A DNA stretch of 64,000 nucleotides from contig JAKAGT010000004.1 in assembly GCA_021825585.1 (NCBI GenBank), positions 124,001 to 188,000 of the forward strand, given 5' to 3'. Under the pieces are notes generated by a model that did no database searches, was not told where the DNA came from, and saw nothing but the letters and a program-made list of their open reading frames with translations. The DNA is from Bacteroidota bacterium (GTDB lineage: Bacteria > Bacteroidota > Ignavibacteria > Kryptoniales > JAKASW01). Positions 32,961 to 42,078 of this stretch are shown piece by piece (the first letter of the stretch is position 1; the number at the start of each line of letters is the position of its first letter). Made by a program: the position numbers and the translations under genes.

Positions 32961-35900
32961 ATGTCTGTTTCCAAGAGCAAGCTAATCGCCTTGTTGTGCC
33001 CCCCATTGCCACCAGAGAAGGCTAAGATGCTCAGAAGGGTTTCTCCTTTTCTAAGCATGGTGGTTCTTATCGCAGTATTGTTCATGAACACTGCCGTTTT
33101 GGTCGCTGCTACCTCCAATATTGTGGGATACGTAAAGGACGCCCAAACAGGTGACGCTCTTCCGGGTGCCAATGTACTTCTTGTGGGAACTAGCCTTGGA
33201 GCATCGACGGACATAAACGGCAAGTACACAGTTCAGAATGTACCGCCGGGATCGTACACTATTCGTGCTACGTACATTGGCTACAAACCACTGGAGGTTA
33301 CTATTCGAGTCAAAGAGAATGTGAACCTCGAGCAGAACTTCAAGCTCGAAGCAGTTGGTGTACAGGGTCAAGCCGTCGTGGTCACCGCGCAGGCAAGTGG
33401 TCAAAACTCAGCCATAAACCAGCAGATCTCATCGAACAGGATTACGAACGTGGTTTCCGCGGCGAGGATTCAGGAGCTTCCCGATGCGAACGCCGCCGAA
33501 TCTGTAGGGAGACTACCAGGAATTTCACTCCTCAGAAGCGGAGGTGAGGCAGACCAAGTGGTTATCCGAGGACTTGCCCCCCAGTACAATGAAATTGAAA
33601 TAAACGGTGTGCAAATGGCTTCGTCCAATCCCAATAATCGAAGTGCTGACCTAAGTATGATATCATCAGATATGCTCGAGGGGATCCAGGTTACGAAGAC
33701 CGTAACACCTGACATGGATGCCAACGTCATCGGAGGAGTGGTAAACTTCGAATTGCGAGAGGCAAAGGTGGAACAGCCCGGAGTACCAAGACTTAATTTT
33801 CTCGCACAGGGAGCCTACAACGGTCTGCCGGATGCATATAACAAGTTCAACAACTACAAATACGTGGGAACCGCTGAAGACAGATTCTTTGGCAGTCGGC
33901 TGGGCGTCCTTGCACAGGCATCTTTGGAGAGGAGGAATCTCTCCGACAATGAACTTGGGGCTGCCTATAGCCCAAGCGGCAACAGCCTGATTGATTACCT
34001 CACCAGAAGCATAAACATAGATGACATAGGCAGGGACAGACAACGGGGAAATGCGGTTGTTACACTAGACTACAAATTGCCGCAAGGGAAGATCTATCTT
34101 TCCAATTTCCTCAGCAGCAGCGTTACGCAATCAGAAGACCGTGAGCAGTTTTATAATGTAAATAGTGGTACAAACACCCAGAGCTTTGTGTCTAAATATA
34201 CAAAGAGCACGTTGAATGCCATTACAAACATGCTTGTCTATGAGCAGCAAGCATCGATTTTTCATATGAAGGTGACTCTTTCTCATTCATACTCCGAGAC
34301 GAAAGATCCTAATGACTGGTCGGTCAGCTTCATAAACTCTTCTGCGGGGCTTGGACAGTTTGGTTTCGCGGCTAACCTGAATCCACAGAACGTTGTGAAG
34401 GCAGCCAACAACGATATATCTAACACTCTCTTACATACTGTATCAACAAACTACAGTTTCACACGCGAGCGAGATTTAGCGGCGGCTGTAGATTTCGATG
34501 TGCACGTAAATTTCTCGGATATGATTGCCTCTATTATAAAGTTCGGCGGAAAGTTTCAGCATCAGACAAGGTCGTATGATTTAAATGTTATTGATGGAGA
34601 GCCTTTTGGTTATGCAAGCGGGGGAGCAATCATAGGCCAGTTGACACCTGTCTTCCCATGGTTCAAGACGAAGCCTGGAGACAATCTGAATGTCCTGATG
34701 ACGCCTTTTCTGGATCCGAATTTTAGCTACGGGACGTTCCTTGGTGGAGCCTACTCGATGATTTACCCCCTGAATTATTCTCATTTACAATCCATGGTGG
34801 ATTATATGATAGCCCATCAACTTCCCAGAAACATTACTTTTAATTATGACATTGGCGGGTCAACAGCAAATGACTATTCGGGAAAGGAAGACATAAGTGC
34901 TGCCTATGGGATGGCAACTGTCAATGTCGGGCCTTCGCTTACCATAATTTCGGGTGTTCGATACCAACAACTCAAGACAGTCTACATAGCCGCCCAGGGA
35001 TTAATGGGACCCACATCATATGCTGCTTATGATAATCAGCTGGACACGGTTACAGCATACCATCCGTACTGGCTGCCTGATGTGCTTCTACGCTTTAAGC
35101 CGCTGGATTGGTTTGATATCCGGCTTGCTTATACAAACACGATATCGTACCCGTCTTATTCTGCTTTGGCACCAATAATCATCGTGGCGCAGTCTGCCGG
35201 TACGTTGAAATGGAACGGTTTTAAACTGGACCCCATAAGGTCAACAAATTACGACGCATATTTTTCTCTCTACGGCAACACCATTGGGTTGTTCACTGCA
35301 GGTGCGTTCCTGAAACAAATTACGAATCTGATATATCAATATACTTTTACACCTGCTACGCCAGCGCTGTTGGAACAGTATTACCCTGCATGGGTAACCA
35401 ATAAAGTGCCCCTATCCGGTATCTCCGTGACTGAATATGTAAATAATCCATACAGGGTCAACAATTATGGGATGGAGCTTGATTGGCAGACCCATTTCTG
35501 GTATCTGCCCGGACCTTTGACAGGATTAGTGATGAACGTGAACTACACCCATATTTTTTCAAAAGCACAGTATCCGTTCCAATATGTAAACACCAAGGTT
35601 CGCCCGACCAAATACATTGATTCAACCTATTACGCTCCACTCCTTTACCAACCCGACGATATTGTCAATGTCACTATTGGGTATGACTATGAGGGATTCT
35701 CAATCCGTGTGTCTTCGATATACTCGGCTAAGATTTTCACAGGCCCTACCCAGTGGCCACAGTTGCGAGCCTACACTGCCGCATACAATCGATGGGATAT
35801 TGCTGTGAAACAAGATCTGCCGTTGCGAGGGCTTCAGCTATTTGGCAGTTGGAATAATCTCAACGGTGCCAATGATGTCAGCGTGATTGCGGCTCCGACA

Positions 35901-35966
35901 GGCGTGCCAACACAGGAACAGAGTTATGATTACGTAATAGAATTGGGACTTCGCTATCAATTGTAA
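32961..35966 (+). CDS. TonB-dependent receptor (copy B)
   Basis: About 1001 aa from the ATG at 32961, chosen because GGGAG lies 7 bases upstream. The 46 residues added by the track start (32823) are non-export-like and read through the terminator/promoter region. An N-terminal hydrophobic segment (LSMVVLIAVLFMNTAV) is followed by a carboxypeptidase-regulatory-like domain, a plug (ELPDANAAESVGRLPGISLL, VVIRGLAPQYNEIEING) and a barrel ending in LGLRYQL. The regulatory-like domain and plug are clearly paralogous to copy A, and the barrels share blocks such as DWQTHFWYLPGPL. It is followed on the same strand by the copy B beta-helix protein. Substrate unknown. Confidence 0.92.
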   Translation: MSVSKSKLIALLCPPLPPEKAKMLRRVSPFLSMVVLIAVLFMNTAVLVAATSNIVGYVKDAQTGDALPGANVLLVGTSLGASTDINGKYTVQNVPPGSYTIRATYIGYKPLEVTIRVKENVNLEQNFKLEAVGVQGQAVVVTAQASGQNSAINQQISSNRITNVVSAARIQELPDANAAESVGRLPGISLLRSGGEADQVVIRGLAPQYNEIEINGVQMASSNPNNRSADLSMISSDMLEGIQVTKTVTPDMDANVIGGVVNFELREAKVEQPGVPRLNFLAQGAYNGLPDAYNKFNNYKYVGTAEDRFFGSRLGVLAQASLERRNLSDNELGAAYSPSGNSLIDYLTRSINIDDIGRDRQRGNAVVTLDYKLPQGKIYLSNFLSSSVTQSEDREQFYNVNSGTNTQSFVSKYTKSTLNAITNMLVYEQQASIFHMKVTLSHSYSETKDPNDWSVSFINSSAGLGQFGFAANLNPQNVVKAANNDISNTLLHTVSTNYSFTRERDLAAAVDFDVHVNFSDMIASIIKFGGKFQHQTRSYDLNVIDGEPFGYASGGAIIGQLTPVFPWFKTKPGDNLNVLMTPFLDPNFSYGTFLGGAYSMIYPLNYSHLQSMVDYMIAHQLPRNITFNYDIGGSTANDYSGKEDISAAYGMATVNVGPSLTIISGVRYQQLKTVYIAAQGLMGPTSYAAYDNQLDTVTAYHPYWLPDVLLRFKPLDWFDIRLAYTNTISYPSYSALAPIIIVAQSAGTLKWNGFKLDPIRSTNYDAYFSLYGNTIGLFTAGAFLKQITNLIYQYTFTPATPALLEQYYPAWVTNKVPLSGISVTEYVNNPYRVNNYGMELDWQTHFWYLPGPLTGLVMNVNYTHIFSKAQYPFQYVNTKVRPTKYIDSTYYAPLLYQPDDIVNVTIGYDYEGFSIRVSSIYSAKIFTGPTQWPQLRAYTAAYNRWDIAVKQDLPLRGLQLFGSWNNLNGANDVSVIAAPTGVPTQEQSYDYVIELGLRYQL

Positions 35967-36168
35967 GTGTTTCTCCGCTAACCAAAACCATGGTCATGGA
36001 CTTGCTAAATCGCAATAAGCATAAACTCAGGTCGGTGCTTCAATATGAAGGGAGGTGTCGCAGAGGCTCAAATGAGATCAGTTCTGAGAGGTTAAGCCAT
36101 TTTCAAAGCAAAGGACAAATGGAAATGGGAAATCAGGATAATCCTAATCAATCAAAAGGAGAGGTAAG

Positions 36169-37920
36169 ATGAAACGATTTATCTACGGAATGCTTTTCGT
36201 TGTGGTGGTGGCTTTCATAGCACCGCACAGATCGGTTGCTGCGCCTGGCGATACGCTTGTTGTTTATGCGACACCGATCGATGTTACGCTTGACAGTGTC
36301 GTTAACCACGACCAGGCCACCGCACACCACCACGTGTACGTGCTCGCATCAACGGACACACCATACACTTTCAACGCCAGCGTAGTGGTTAATGATAATG
36401 TGACATTCCTCGGCGTGCTAGGATCAGGCGGAAGACCGCCTTGTATCCAACCCAACGTTCTGCAGGATGGTTCAATTCCCGGTCATCTGTTTACATTCAC
36501 CAAGTCCGGTTCGGTTGTGAGAATTGAAAATCTATATCTTGTCGGAATTTCGGTCGATAATTCCGTCAATTGGGGTGACGGGCAGGGAATTACTGTGACA
36601 GCGGATAGTGTCAAATGTCATATCAATAACGTTGTCTTCGAACAATGGAGTCAATTCGGCATAAGTTATTCAGGGAAGTGGGACAGTTTCTGGATTACGA
36701 ATTGCAAATTCAGAAACTTTGTGACTATGGCCAGTGACTACATCGGAGAAGCATTTAGAAACAGGAATGATCTTGGTGCCTTTCCTACCGACACCCTCGT
36801 TATGAAGTATAACACGTTCTTGGCATTGAATTGCTACGTGGCCGCCCCCGTCACAACTGCGGCTTTGAACTATTGGGATTTTGAACACAACACGATTGTG
36901 GGCATCTACAAGAATCCGTTCTTTGCCATGAATGCGACGAACTGGATATGCGACCACAACATTTTCTATGCTGCATACGCAGGCGGAATGGCAAACGGTG
37001 AGTATCCTTGGTGGGATCGTATATGGTCGCCGGGCGTTGGTGCTGTTATAGATCTTGATACCCTCAGCAAACCCAATGCGGCTGCCTTCGGCGTCGATAC
37101 AACACAGGCAACTTGGTCGGCGACTGCAGAGGCAAAGAGAACTATCGAGGTAAATGACAACATTTACTTCATGCCGAAATCCATAACCGATTTTGTTACG
37201 GCATGGGACGATACAGCGCACGGCCTTGACAGCATTTACACATGCGGCTGGATGAACAACATAACAACAAATATGTTTACGAATCATACTCGTTGGCCGG
37301 GTCTCCATGATGTTGGTAACAAAGTAGATGTTGATCCAGGATATGGTCCCGGAATTGCGGCTATGATAGGAGCACCGGGAACGACAGTTCCAGCCGGAGA
37401 TGGCATTGGGCTCCTACCGTACTTGACAGAATCGAGGACACACAGCGACGTTACGACTCATTTGTGGGGGTACATGCAGGCGGCGCCTGACTACTCGAGC
37501 GGTAACTGGAACCCAATATGGCCGCTTCCGGAACAAACTTCAGGTGATCTGAAATATTCCGCCGCATTGACAGCAACTGATGGGAAGCCATATGGTGATC
37601 CCTACTGGTTTACCCTTACACCAACCGGAGTCAAGTTGCTGCCAGTGTCTGTACCGTCGAAGTTTGACTTGAGCAACAACTATCCGAACCCGTTCAACCC
37701 CTCGACGGATATAAAGGTCAGCTTGAAACAGGCCGGCGTGATGAGTCTGAAGGTTTATAACGTACTCGGTGAGCTGGTAAAGGTGGTGGATCAGGGCTAC
37801 AAGCCAGCAGGCGAATATACGTACAATGTCAACATGGATAATTTCGCGAGTGGAGTTTATTTCTATACACTCCAGCAAGGAGCCAATTTCATGACAAAGA
37901 AAATGATTCTTCTCAAATAG
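36169..37920 (+). CDS. Beta-helix-like secreted protein with T9SS sorting domain (copy B)
   Basis: A 583-aa paralogue of the 19313-21004 product. A signal peptide is followed by a repeated-strand body (VRIENLYLVGISVDN, FWITNCKFRNF, YWDFEHNTIVGIYKNPFF) that suggests a parallel beta-helix, then a sorting domain (NNYPNPFNPSTDIKVSL ... FASGVYFYTLQQG ... KKMILLK). AAAAGGAGAGG precedes the ATG. The two copies share the layout of a conserved ENNAYFWP/NDNIYFMP block near residue 330. It is partnered with receptor copy B, 200 bases upstream. The 35967-36168 spacer shows nothing recognisable apart from the ribosome-binding site. Confidence 0.82.
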   Translation: MKRFIYGMLFVVVVAFIAPHRSVAAPGDTLVVYATPIDVTLDSVVNHDQATAHHHVYVLASTDTPYTFNASVVVNDNVTFLGVLGSGGRPPCIQPNVLQDGSIPGHLFTFTKSGSVVRIENLYLVGISVDNSVNWGDGQGITVTADSVKCHINNVVFEQWSQFGISYSGKWDSFWITNCKFRNFVTMASDYIGEAFRNRNDLGAFPTDTLVMKYNTFLALNCYVAAPVTTAALNYWDFEHNTIVGIYKNPFFAMNATNWICDHNIFYAAYAGGMANGEYPWWDRIWSPGVGAVIDLDTLSKPNAAAFGVDTTQATWSATAEAKRTIEVNDNIYFMPKSITDFVTAWDDTAHGLDSIYTCGWMNNITTNMFTNHTRWPGLHDVGNKVDVDPGYGPGIAAMIGAPGTTVPAGDGIGLLPYLTESRTHSDVTTHLWGYMQAAPDYSSGNWNPIWPLPEQTSGDLKYSAALTATDGKPYGDPYWFTLTPTGVKLLPVSVPSKFDLSNNYPNPFNPSTDIKVSLKQAGVMSLKVYNVLGELVKVVDQGYKPAGEYTYNVNMDNFASGVYFYTLQQGANFMTKKMILLK

Positions 37921-37950
37921 TGATGACAAATGTTGTGTTAATTAGCAACC

Positions 37951-38024
37951 GTAGGGCGACTTGCCGTGTCGCCCTACAAGAAAAAGGCATCAAGAGATGC
38001 GGTGACACCGCAAGTGCCTTTGCA
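37951..38024 (+). other. Paired intergenic hairpins after the beta-helix gene
   Basis: A perfect 10-bp hairpin (GTAGGGCGAC with its complement, 7-nt loop) is followed within about 10 bases by a second structure. In that structure AAAGGCA and TGCCTTT enclose a GCGGT-GAC-ACCGC hairpin. No T-run follows either. This is the likely 3' end region of the copy B transcript. Confidence 0.45.
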
Positions 38025-38074
38025 TCATCTTACTGTATTTTGATACAAACACCCTAAATTAAAAAGGACACGTG

Positions 38075-39034
38075 ATGGCAATCTCAATTACACCGATATC
38101 TAATCGCGACATAGAAGGCGTATTAGAATTATGGGATAAGGTACTGCCTCTAGATGCAGTAACCCTTGATACTCTGGAAGCTCGCGTTCTCCTCGATGAA
38201 AATTTCGACGAGAATACTTTCCTCGTAGCAAGAGAGAACGACCGCATCGTGGGATTCGTCGTGGGAACGTACGCCCGAAGGGTCCCTCTCGGCGACCATG
38301 ATCCAAGGGGCGACAGATGCTGGATCACAGCCTTCGGCGTGGATCCGGAACATCAGAAAAAAGGACTGGCCACGCAAATGCTTACTTCCCTCCTTGAGAA
38401 ATTCAAGGCGTTGGGAAAGAAAGAGTGCTACATCGCAACATACGCTCCAGGTTACTTTGTCCCCGGCATAGATATAAAAGAATATCCGGACGCGATCGCC
38501 CTGCTGAAGAAAAGCGGCTTCGAGGAGACCTACAGGCCGCTGAGCATGGATACGCAGCTCCCGCTCTTCAAGGTAACGCCTGAAGCCGAGAAGAAAGAAC
38601 AACAGCTTCACGAGAGCGGAATCGTGATCAGGCCCTATACGAGGGACGATCTTCTATCGTTTCTGAAATTCCTCGAGGCCAACATGCCCGCCGACTGGAT
38701 GCGAGTTTCCCGTGCAAACCTGAGAGACCTGACCCGCGGCATTTTCCAGCCCGACCAGATTTTCCTGGCCGTCTCGGAAGGCTCGGGCGGAGGCGAAGTG
38801 ATCGGCTATTGCCAGTTCGAAGGCGCGCACTTCGGACCTTTCGGAGTCGCCGATAAGTACCAGGGCAAAGGCATCGGCACCGTTCTCCTCGGGCGCACGC
38901 TGGAACGCATGCGGGCGAAAGGACACCACAATGCCTTTGTCCTGTGGACGGACGATACGGCCGCGAAAGTCTACTCGAAATTCGGGTTCAAAGAGACAAG
39001 ACGCTTCGCAGTATTGAGAAAGTCAATTTCATAG
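38075..39034 (+). CDS. Tandem-domain GNAT N-acetyltransferase (copy 1)
   Basis: About 319 aa from the ATG at 38075 (AAGGA six bases upstream); the GTG at 38072 is the track start. It contains two GNAT domains, each with the acetyl-CoA loop: DPEHQKKGLATQM (about residue 90) and DKYQGKGIGTVLL (about 265). A conserved block, YFVPGIDIKEYPDA, follows domain 1. It is paralogous along its whole length to the product at 41058-42035. GNAT proteins acetylate amines. The neighbouring deacetylase, membrane acetyltransferase and NamZ muramidase suggest an amino-sugar substrate, which is inference. Confidence 0.88.
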   Translation: MAISITPISNRDIEGVLELWDKVLPLDAVTLDTLEARVLLDENFDENTFLVARENDRIVGFVVGTYARRVPLGDHDPRGDRCWITAFGVDPEHQKKGLATQMLTSLLEKFKALGKKECYIATYAPGYFVPGIDIKEYPDAIALLKKSGFEETYRPLSMDTQLPLFKVTPEAEKKEQQLHESGIVIRPYTRDDLLSFLKFLEANMPADWMRVSRANLRDLTRGIFQPDQIFLAVSEGSGGGEVIGYCQFEGAHFGPFGVADKYQGKGIGTVLLGRTLERMRAKGHHNAFVLWTDDTAAKVYSKFGFKETRRFAVLRKSIS

Positions 39035-39068
39035 CTAACCAACAAAAGTCAATAGAAAGGGACACGTT

Positions 39069-40223
39069 ATGGGCACTACAGAGGTTGAGGCTGCCCCCTC
39101 CTCCGCTGGCGTTGGTTCCGGGACCGGACGACTAATCTCGCTGGATGTCTTCCGTGGGATTACAATTGCAGGAATGATACTGGTCAACAACCAGGGCGAC
39201 TGGTCGCATGTCTATCCGGCGTTGGCCCATGCCCCGTGGAACGGGTGGACACCCACCGATCTGGTTTTTCCATTCTTCCTGTTCATCATGGGTGCTGCAA
39301 TGCCTTTCTCCTTTGCTAAACGAATTGCACGCGGCGAGAAGAAGAGCAGGCTGATGAGACACGTCATTACCCGGGCATTCATTCTCATCGCGCTCGGAAT
39401 GCTCCTGTCGGGCATCCCGAACTTCGACTATTCGCACAGGCTCATACTGAATGTTCTCCAGCGAATCGGCGTCATCTACTTCATATCCGGTGCGCTCTAC
39501 CTGTTTACAGGTGTTGTCGCCCAGGCGGCCGTTGCCGTAATCGGAATTGTACTCTACTGGATTCTGATGCTCGTCGTCCCTGTGCCCGGATACGGAGCGG
39601 GAGTACTGACTCCAATCGGAAACATGTGGTGGTACGTCGACAAGGTCCTCCTGCAGGGATGGCACTACCACGCCGAAGGAATCCTGAGCCTGATACCGTC
39701 TGTCTCGACCGTGTTCCTGGGAGTACTGACCGGACACTACCTGAGATCGAGCCGCAGCGGACTGGAGAAAGTTTCCGGCATGATGGTGTTCGGAAGTTTC
39801 GGCCTGGTGATTGGCGCTATCATGGCGGTCTGGTTTCCGATCAACAAACTCCTCTGGAGCAGCTCCTATGTCGTATTCACGGCGGGATTTGCACTCGAGA
39901 TGCTTGGCGTGTGCTACTGGCTGATCGACATCAAGGGATTCAAGTCCTGGACGCAGCCGTTCCTGGTGTTCGGATCAAACGCCATTACCTCCTTCTTCCT
40001 TTCCACTTTCGCGGCCCTCGTGATGGATCTGGTCGGAGTGTCCGTCATTTCGGCGGGTGGTGCGGTTGTCAGGGAAAGCCTGAAAGACTACATATATAAC
40101 ACAATCTTCTCGCCGCTCGCGAGCAGTTATAACGCCTCCACGCTTTTTTCAATAGTCTATGTTCTCATTTGGTACGGGGTGATGTATGTCTTTTACAAAC
40201 GCAAAATATTCATCAAAATCTGA
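39069..40223 (+). CDS. HGSNAT/DUF5009-like membrane acetyltransferase
   Basis: A 384-aa integral membrane protein with about ten predicted helices. The N-terminal signature RLISLDVFRGITIAGMILVN followed by TDLVFPFFLFIMGAAMPFSF is that of the heparan-alpha-glucosaminide N-acetyltransferase-like family (COG4299/DUF5009). These proteins are thought to move acetyl groups across the membrane onto glucosamine-type sugars. A ribosome-binding site (GAAAGGGA) precedes the ATG at 39069. It lies between a tandem GNAT and a PIG-L deacetylase, consistent with handling of N-acetylation state on periplasmic amino sugars. Confidence 0.88.
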   Translation: MGTTEVEAAPSSAGVGSGTGRLISLDVFRGITIAGMILVNNQGDWSHVYPALAHAPWNGWTPTDLVFPFFLFIMGAAMPFSFAKRIARGEKKSRLMRHVITRAFILIALGMLLSGIPNFDYSHRLILNVLQRIGVIYFISGALYLFTGVVAQAAVAVIGIVLYWILMLVVPVPGYGAGVLTPIGNMWWYVDKVLLQGWHYHAEGILSLIPSVSTVFLGVLTGHYLRSSRSGLEKVSGMMVFGSFGLVIGAIMAVWFPINKLLWSSSYVVFTAGFALEMLGVCYWLIDIKGFKSWTQPFLVFGSNAITSFFLSTFAALVMDLVGVSVISAGGAVVRESLKDYIYNTIFSPLASSYNASTLFSIVYVLIWYGVMYVFYKRKIFIKI

Positions 40224-40224
40224 C

Positions 40225-41058
40225 ATGAAAAAGGAAATCTATTCATATGTCTTCGTATTCATACTCTTGCTTGTTCCGTTCAATTTGCTCCTCGCAAAAA
40301 CGAACCATGAAAGGAAAGGTGACAAGATGAACGAGCCCAGGAAAACAATCCTTGCGATAGGCGCCCACGCCGGCGACATGGAAATCTCTTGCGGGGCCGT
40401 ACTGGCGAAGCAGGCCAAGCTTGGCTACCGGATCGTGTTTCTCCACCTGACGCTCGGCGAGGGAGGCAACCCGCGCATGTCCGCCAAAGAATACGGCGAA
40501 CAAAAGAGGCGCGAAGCGATGGAAGTCGACAGCCTTCTCGGCGGTGAGGCAATCTTCGGGCCCTACAAGGACGGCGAGCTTCCGAACGACCAGACAGCTA
40601 GGCGATATGTCGCCAACGTCATCAGGACGGTGAAGCCCACGATAATAATCACACATTGGAAGAACAGCATCCATCCGGATCATGCAAACACGTTCGCGAT
40701 AACTTCCGATGCAGTCCTGCTGGCAAGCCTCCCCTCCGTCGAAACCGTCACTCCCTATTCCCCGAAAGAGGAGTCCGCGTGGCGGGGCGTCAGAAGGATC
40801 TTATATGCGGAGAACTGGGAAGATGCGGAAGGGTTCAAGCCATACATATATGTAGACGTGACCGACGCCTACGAGACATGGGAAAAGGCGGTCGCCAGGT
40901 ACGAATTCATCGGCGGCAAGATATCGAGCTTCCCGTACCTGAACTACTATAAAGCCCTGGCGGTCGTCAGGGGAGCGGAAAGCGGCTACAAATACGCGGT
41001 TGCATTCGACATCGACAACTTCGAGAAAAAAATCAGATGGGAGTCATTGGAGCCTTGA
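40225..41058 (+). CDS. PIG-L family deacetylase
   Basis: About 277 aa from the ATG at 40225, one base after the previous stop. A hydrophobic N-terminal segment (YVFVFILLLVPFNLLLA) suggests export or anchoring. The ATG at 40327 (MNEPRKTILAIGAHAGD), with AAAGGTG upstream, would give a cytoplasmic form. The PIG-L/LmbE zinc motif appears as GAHAGDMEI (the family usually has AHPDDxE) together with SIHPDHANT. The substitution of Gly for one Asp is a variation to note. The family removes acetyl groups from GlcNAc-containing molecules. Confidence 0.87.
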   Translation: MKKEIYSYVFVFILLLVPFNLLLAKTNHERKGDKMNEPRKTILAIGAHAGDMEISCGAVLAKQAKLGYRIVFLHLTLGEGGNPRMSAKEYGEQKRREAMEVDSLLGGEAIFGPYKDGELPNDQTARRYVANVIRTVKPTIIITHWKNSIHPDHANTFAITSDAVLLASLPSVETVTPYSPKEESAWRGVRRILYAENWEDAEGFKPYIYVDVTDAYETWEKAVARYEFIGGKISSFPYLNYYKALAVVRGAESGYKYAVAFDIDNFEKKIRWESLEP

Positions 41059-42035
41059 TGACATCATCCGTTTCAGCGAAAGGAGAGAAGCCGATTAAGA
41101 CCACTGCCATAGAAATCCGTCCTTACCTCGGCGACGACGAAAAATGCGTCGTGACTCTTTGGAACAAATGCCTGACGAGAGATCCGATAACGACTGAGAC
41201 TTTCAGGCGTAAGGTGCTGCTCGATGAGAATTTCGATCCCAACGGCTGCTCCGTCGCCGTCACAGGGGATGAAGTTGTCGGTTTCTCCCTCGCAATCAGA
41301 CGCCGGTATCCTTACTACGGCGTGGGATTGGAACAGGGCACTGGTTGGATCACCGCCTTCTTCGTACGTCCGGATTTCAGAGGAAAAGGAATCGGTACCG
41401 GCCTCATCGAATCCTCCGAAGGTTTCCTGAAAGGGTGCGGTGTGAAAGAGGTGTATGTATCGTCCTACACGCCGAATTACTTTGTCCCGGGAGTAGACAT
41501 CGATGCTTACGCCGAGGCATACGGACTCCTGAAGGAGCTAGGGTATAAGAAACACGAACGGGCCTACAGCATGGGACGGTCGCTCCTCGATTTCGATTTC
41601 TCGTCGGACGCGGAAACCCTCTTCAGCTCGCTGGAGGTTCGCGGCATCGAGATAAGGACCTTCGAGCCGAAGTACATAACCGGACTTCTGGAGTTCCTCA
41701 GCAAGAACTATCCCGGCGACCTCCTCCGTGTCGCACTGGAGCAGCTGAGAGAAAATCCCAGTACCGACCAGATTGCAGTTGCCGTCAGGAACGAACGGAT
41801 CGTGGGCTTCAGCCATTACGAGGATGAACACTTCGGCCCGTTTGCAATCGATCCGGAACTGACGGGAATGGGAATCGGCACCGGCTTGTACTTCAAGACC
41901 GCACTTCAAATGAAAGAGAAAGGCAAAAGGAATCTCTGGCTGGCCTGGACGTCGGGACACGCGAAAGATTTCTACTACCGCCGCGGCCTCAGGGTGACGA
42001 GAAGACACGAAGTAATGAAAAAGAATTTGAAGTGA
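41058..42035 (+). CDS. Tandem-domain GNAT N-acetyltransferase (copy 2)
   Basis: About 325 aa from the ATG at 41058, which overlaps the PIG-L stop as TGATG and has GGAG five bases upstream; the track start is 41037. Two GNAT domains carry the acetyl-CoA loops DFRGKGIGTGLI and ELTGMGIGTGLY, and the block YFVPGVDIDAYAEA is shared with copy 1. The tight overlap shows co-translation with the deacetylase. Two paralogous tandem-GNAT genes bracketing a membrane acetyltransferase and a deacetylase make a distinctive cassette. Confidence 0.88.
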   Translation: MTSSVSAKGEKPIKTTAIEIRPYLGDDEKCVVTLWNKCLTRDPITTETFRRKVLLDENFDPNGCSVAVTGDEVVGFSLAIRRRYPYYGVGLEQGTGWITAFFVRPDFRGKGIGTGLIESSEGFLKGCGVKEVYVSSYTPNYFVPGVDIDAYAEAYGLLKELGYKKHERAYSMGRSLLDFDFSSDAETLFSSLEVRGIEIRTFEPKYITGLLEFLSKNYPGDLLRVALEQLRENPSTDQIAVAVRNERIVGFSHYEDEHFGPFAIDPELTGMGIGTGLYFKTALQMKEKGKRNLWLAWTSGHAKDFYYRRGLRVTRRHEVMKKNLK

Positions 42036-42078
42036 CTGCCATCTCACCAAAAAGAAGAAAACGAATGGAAAACAGAAT

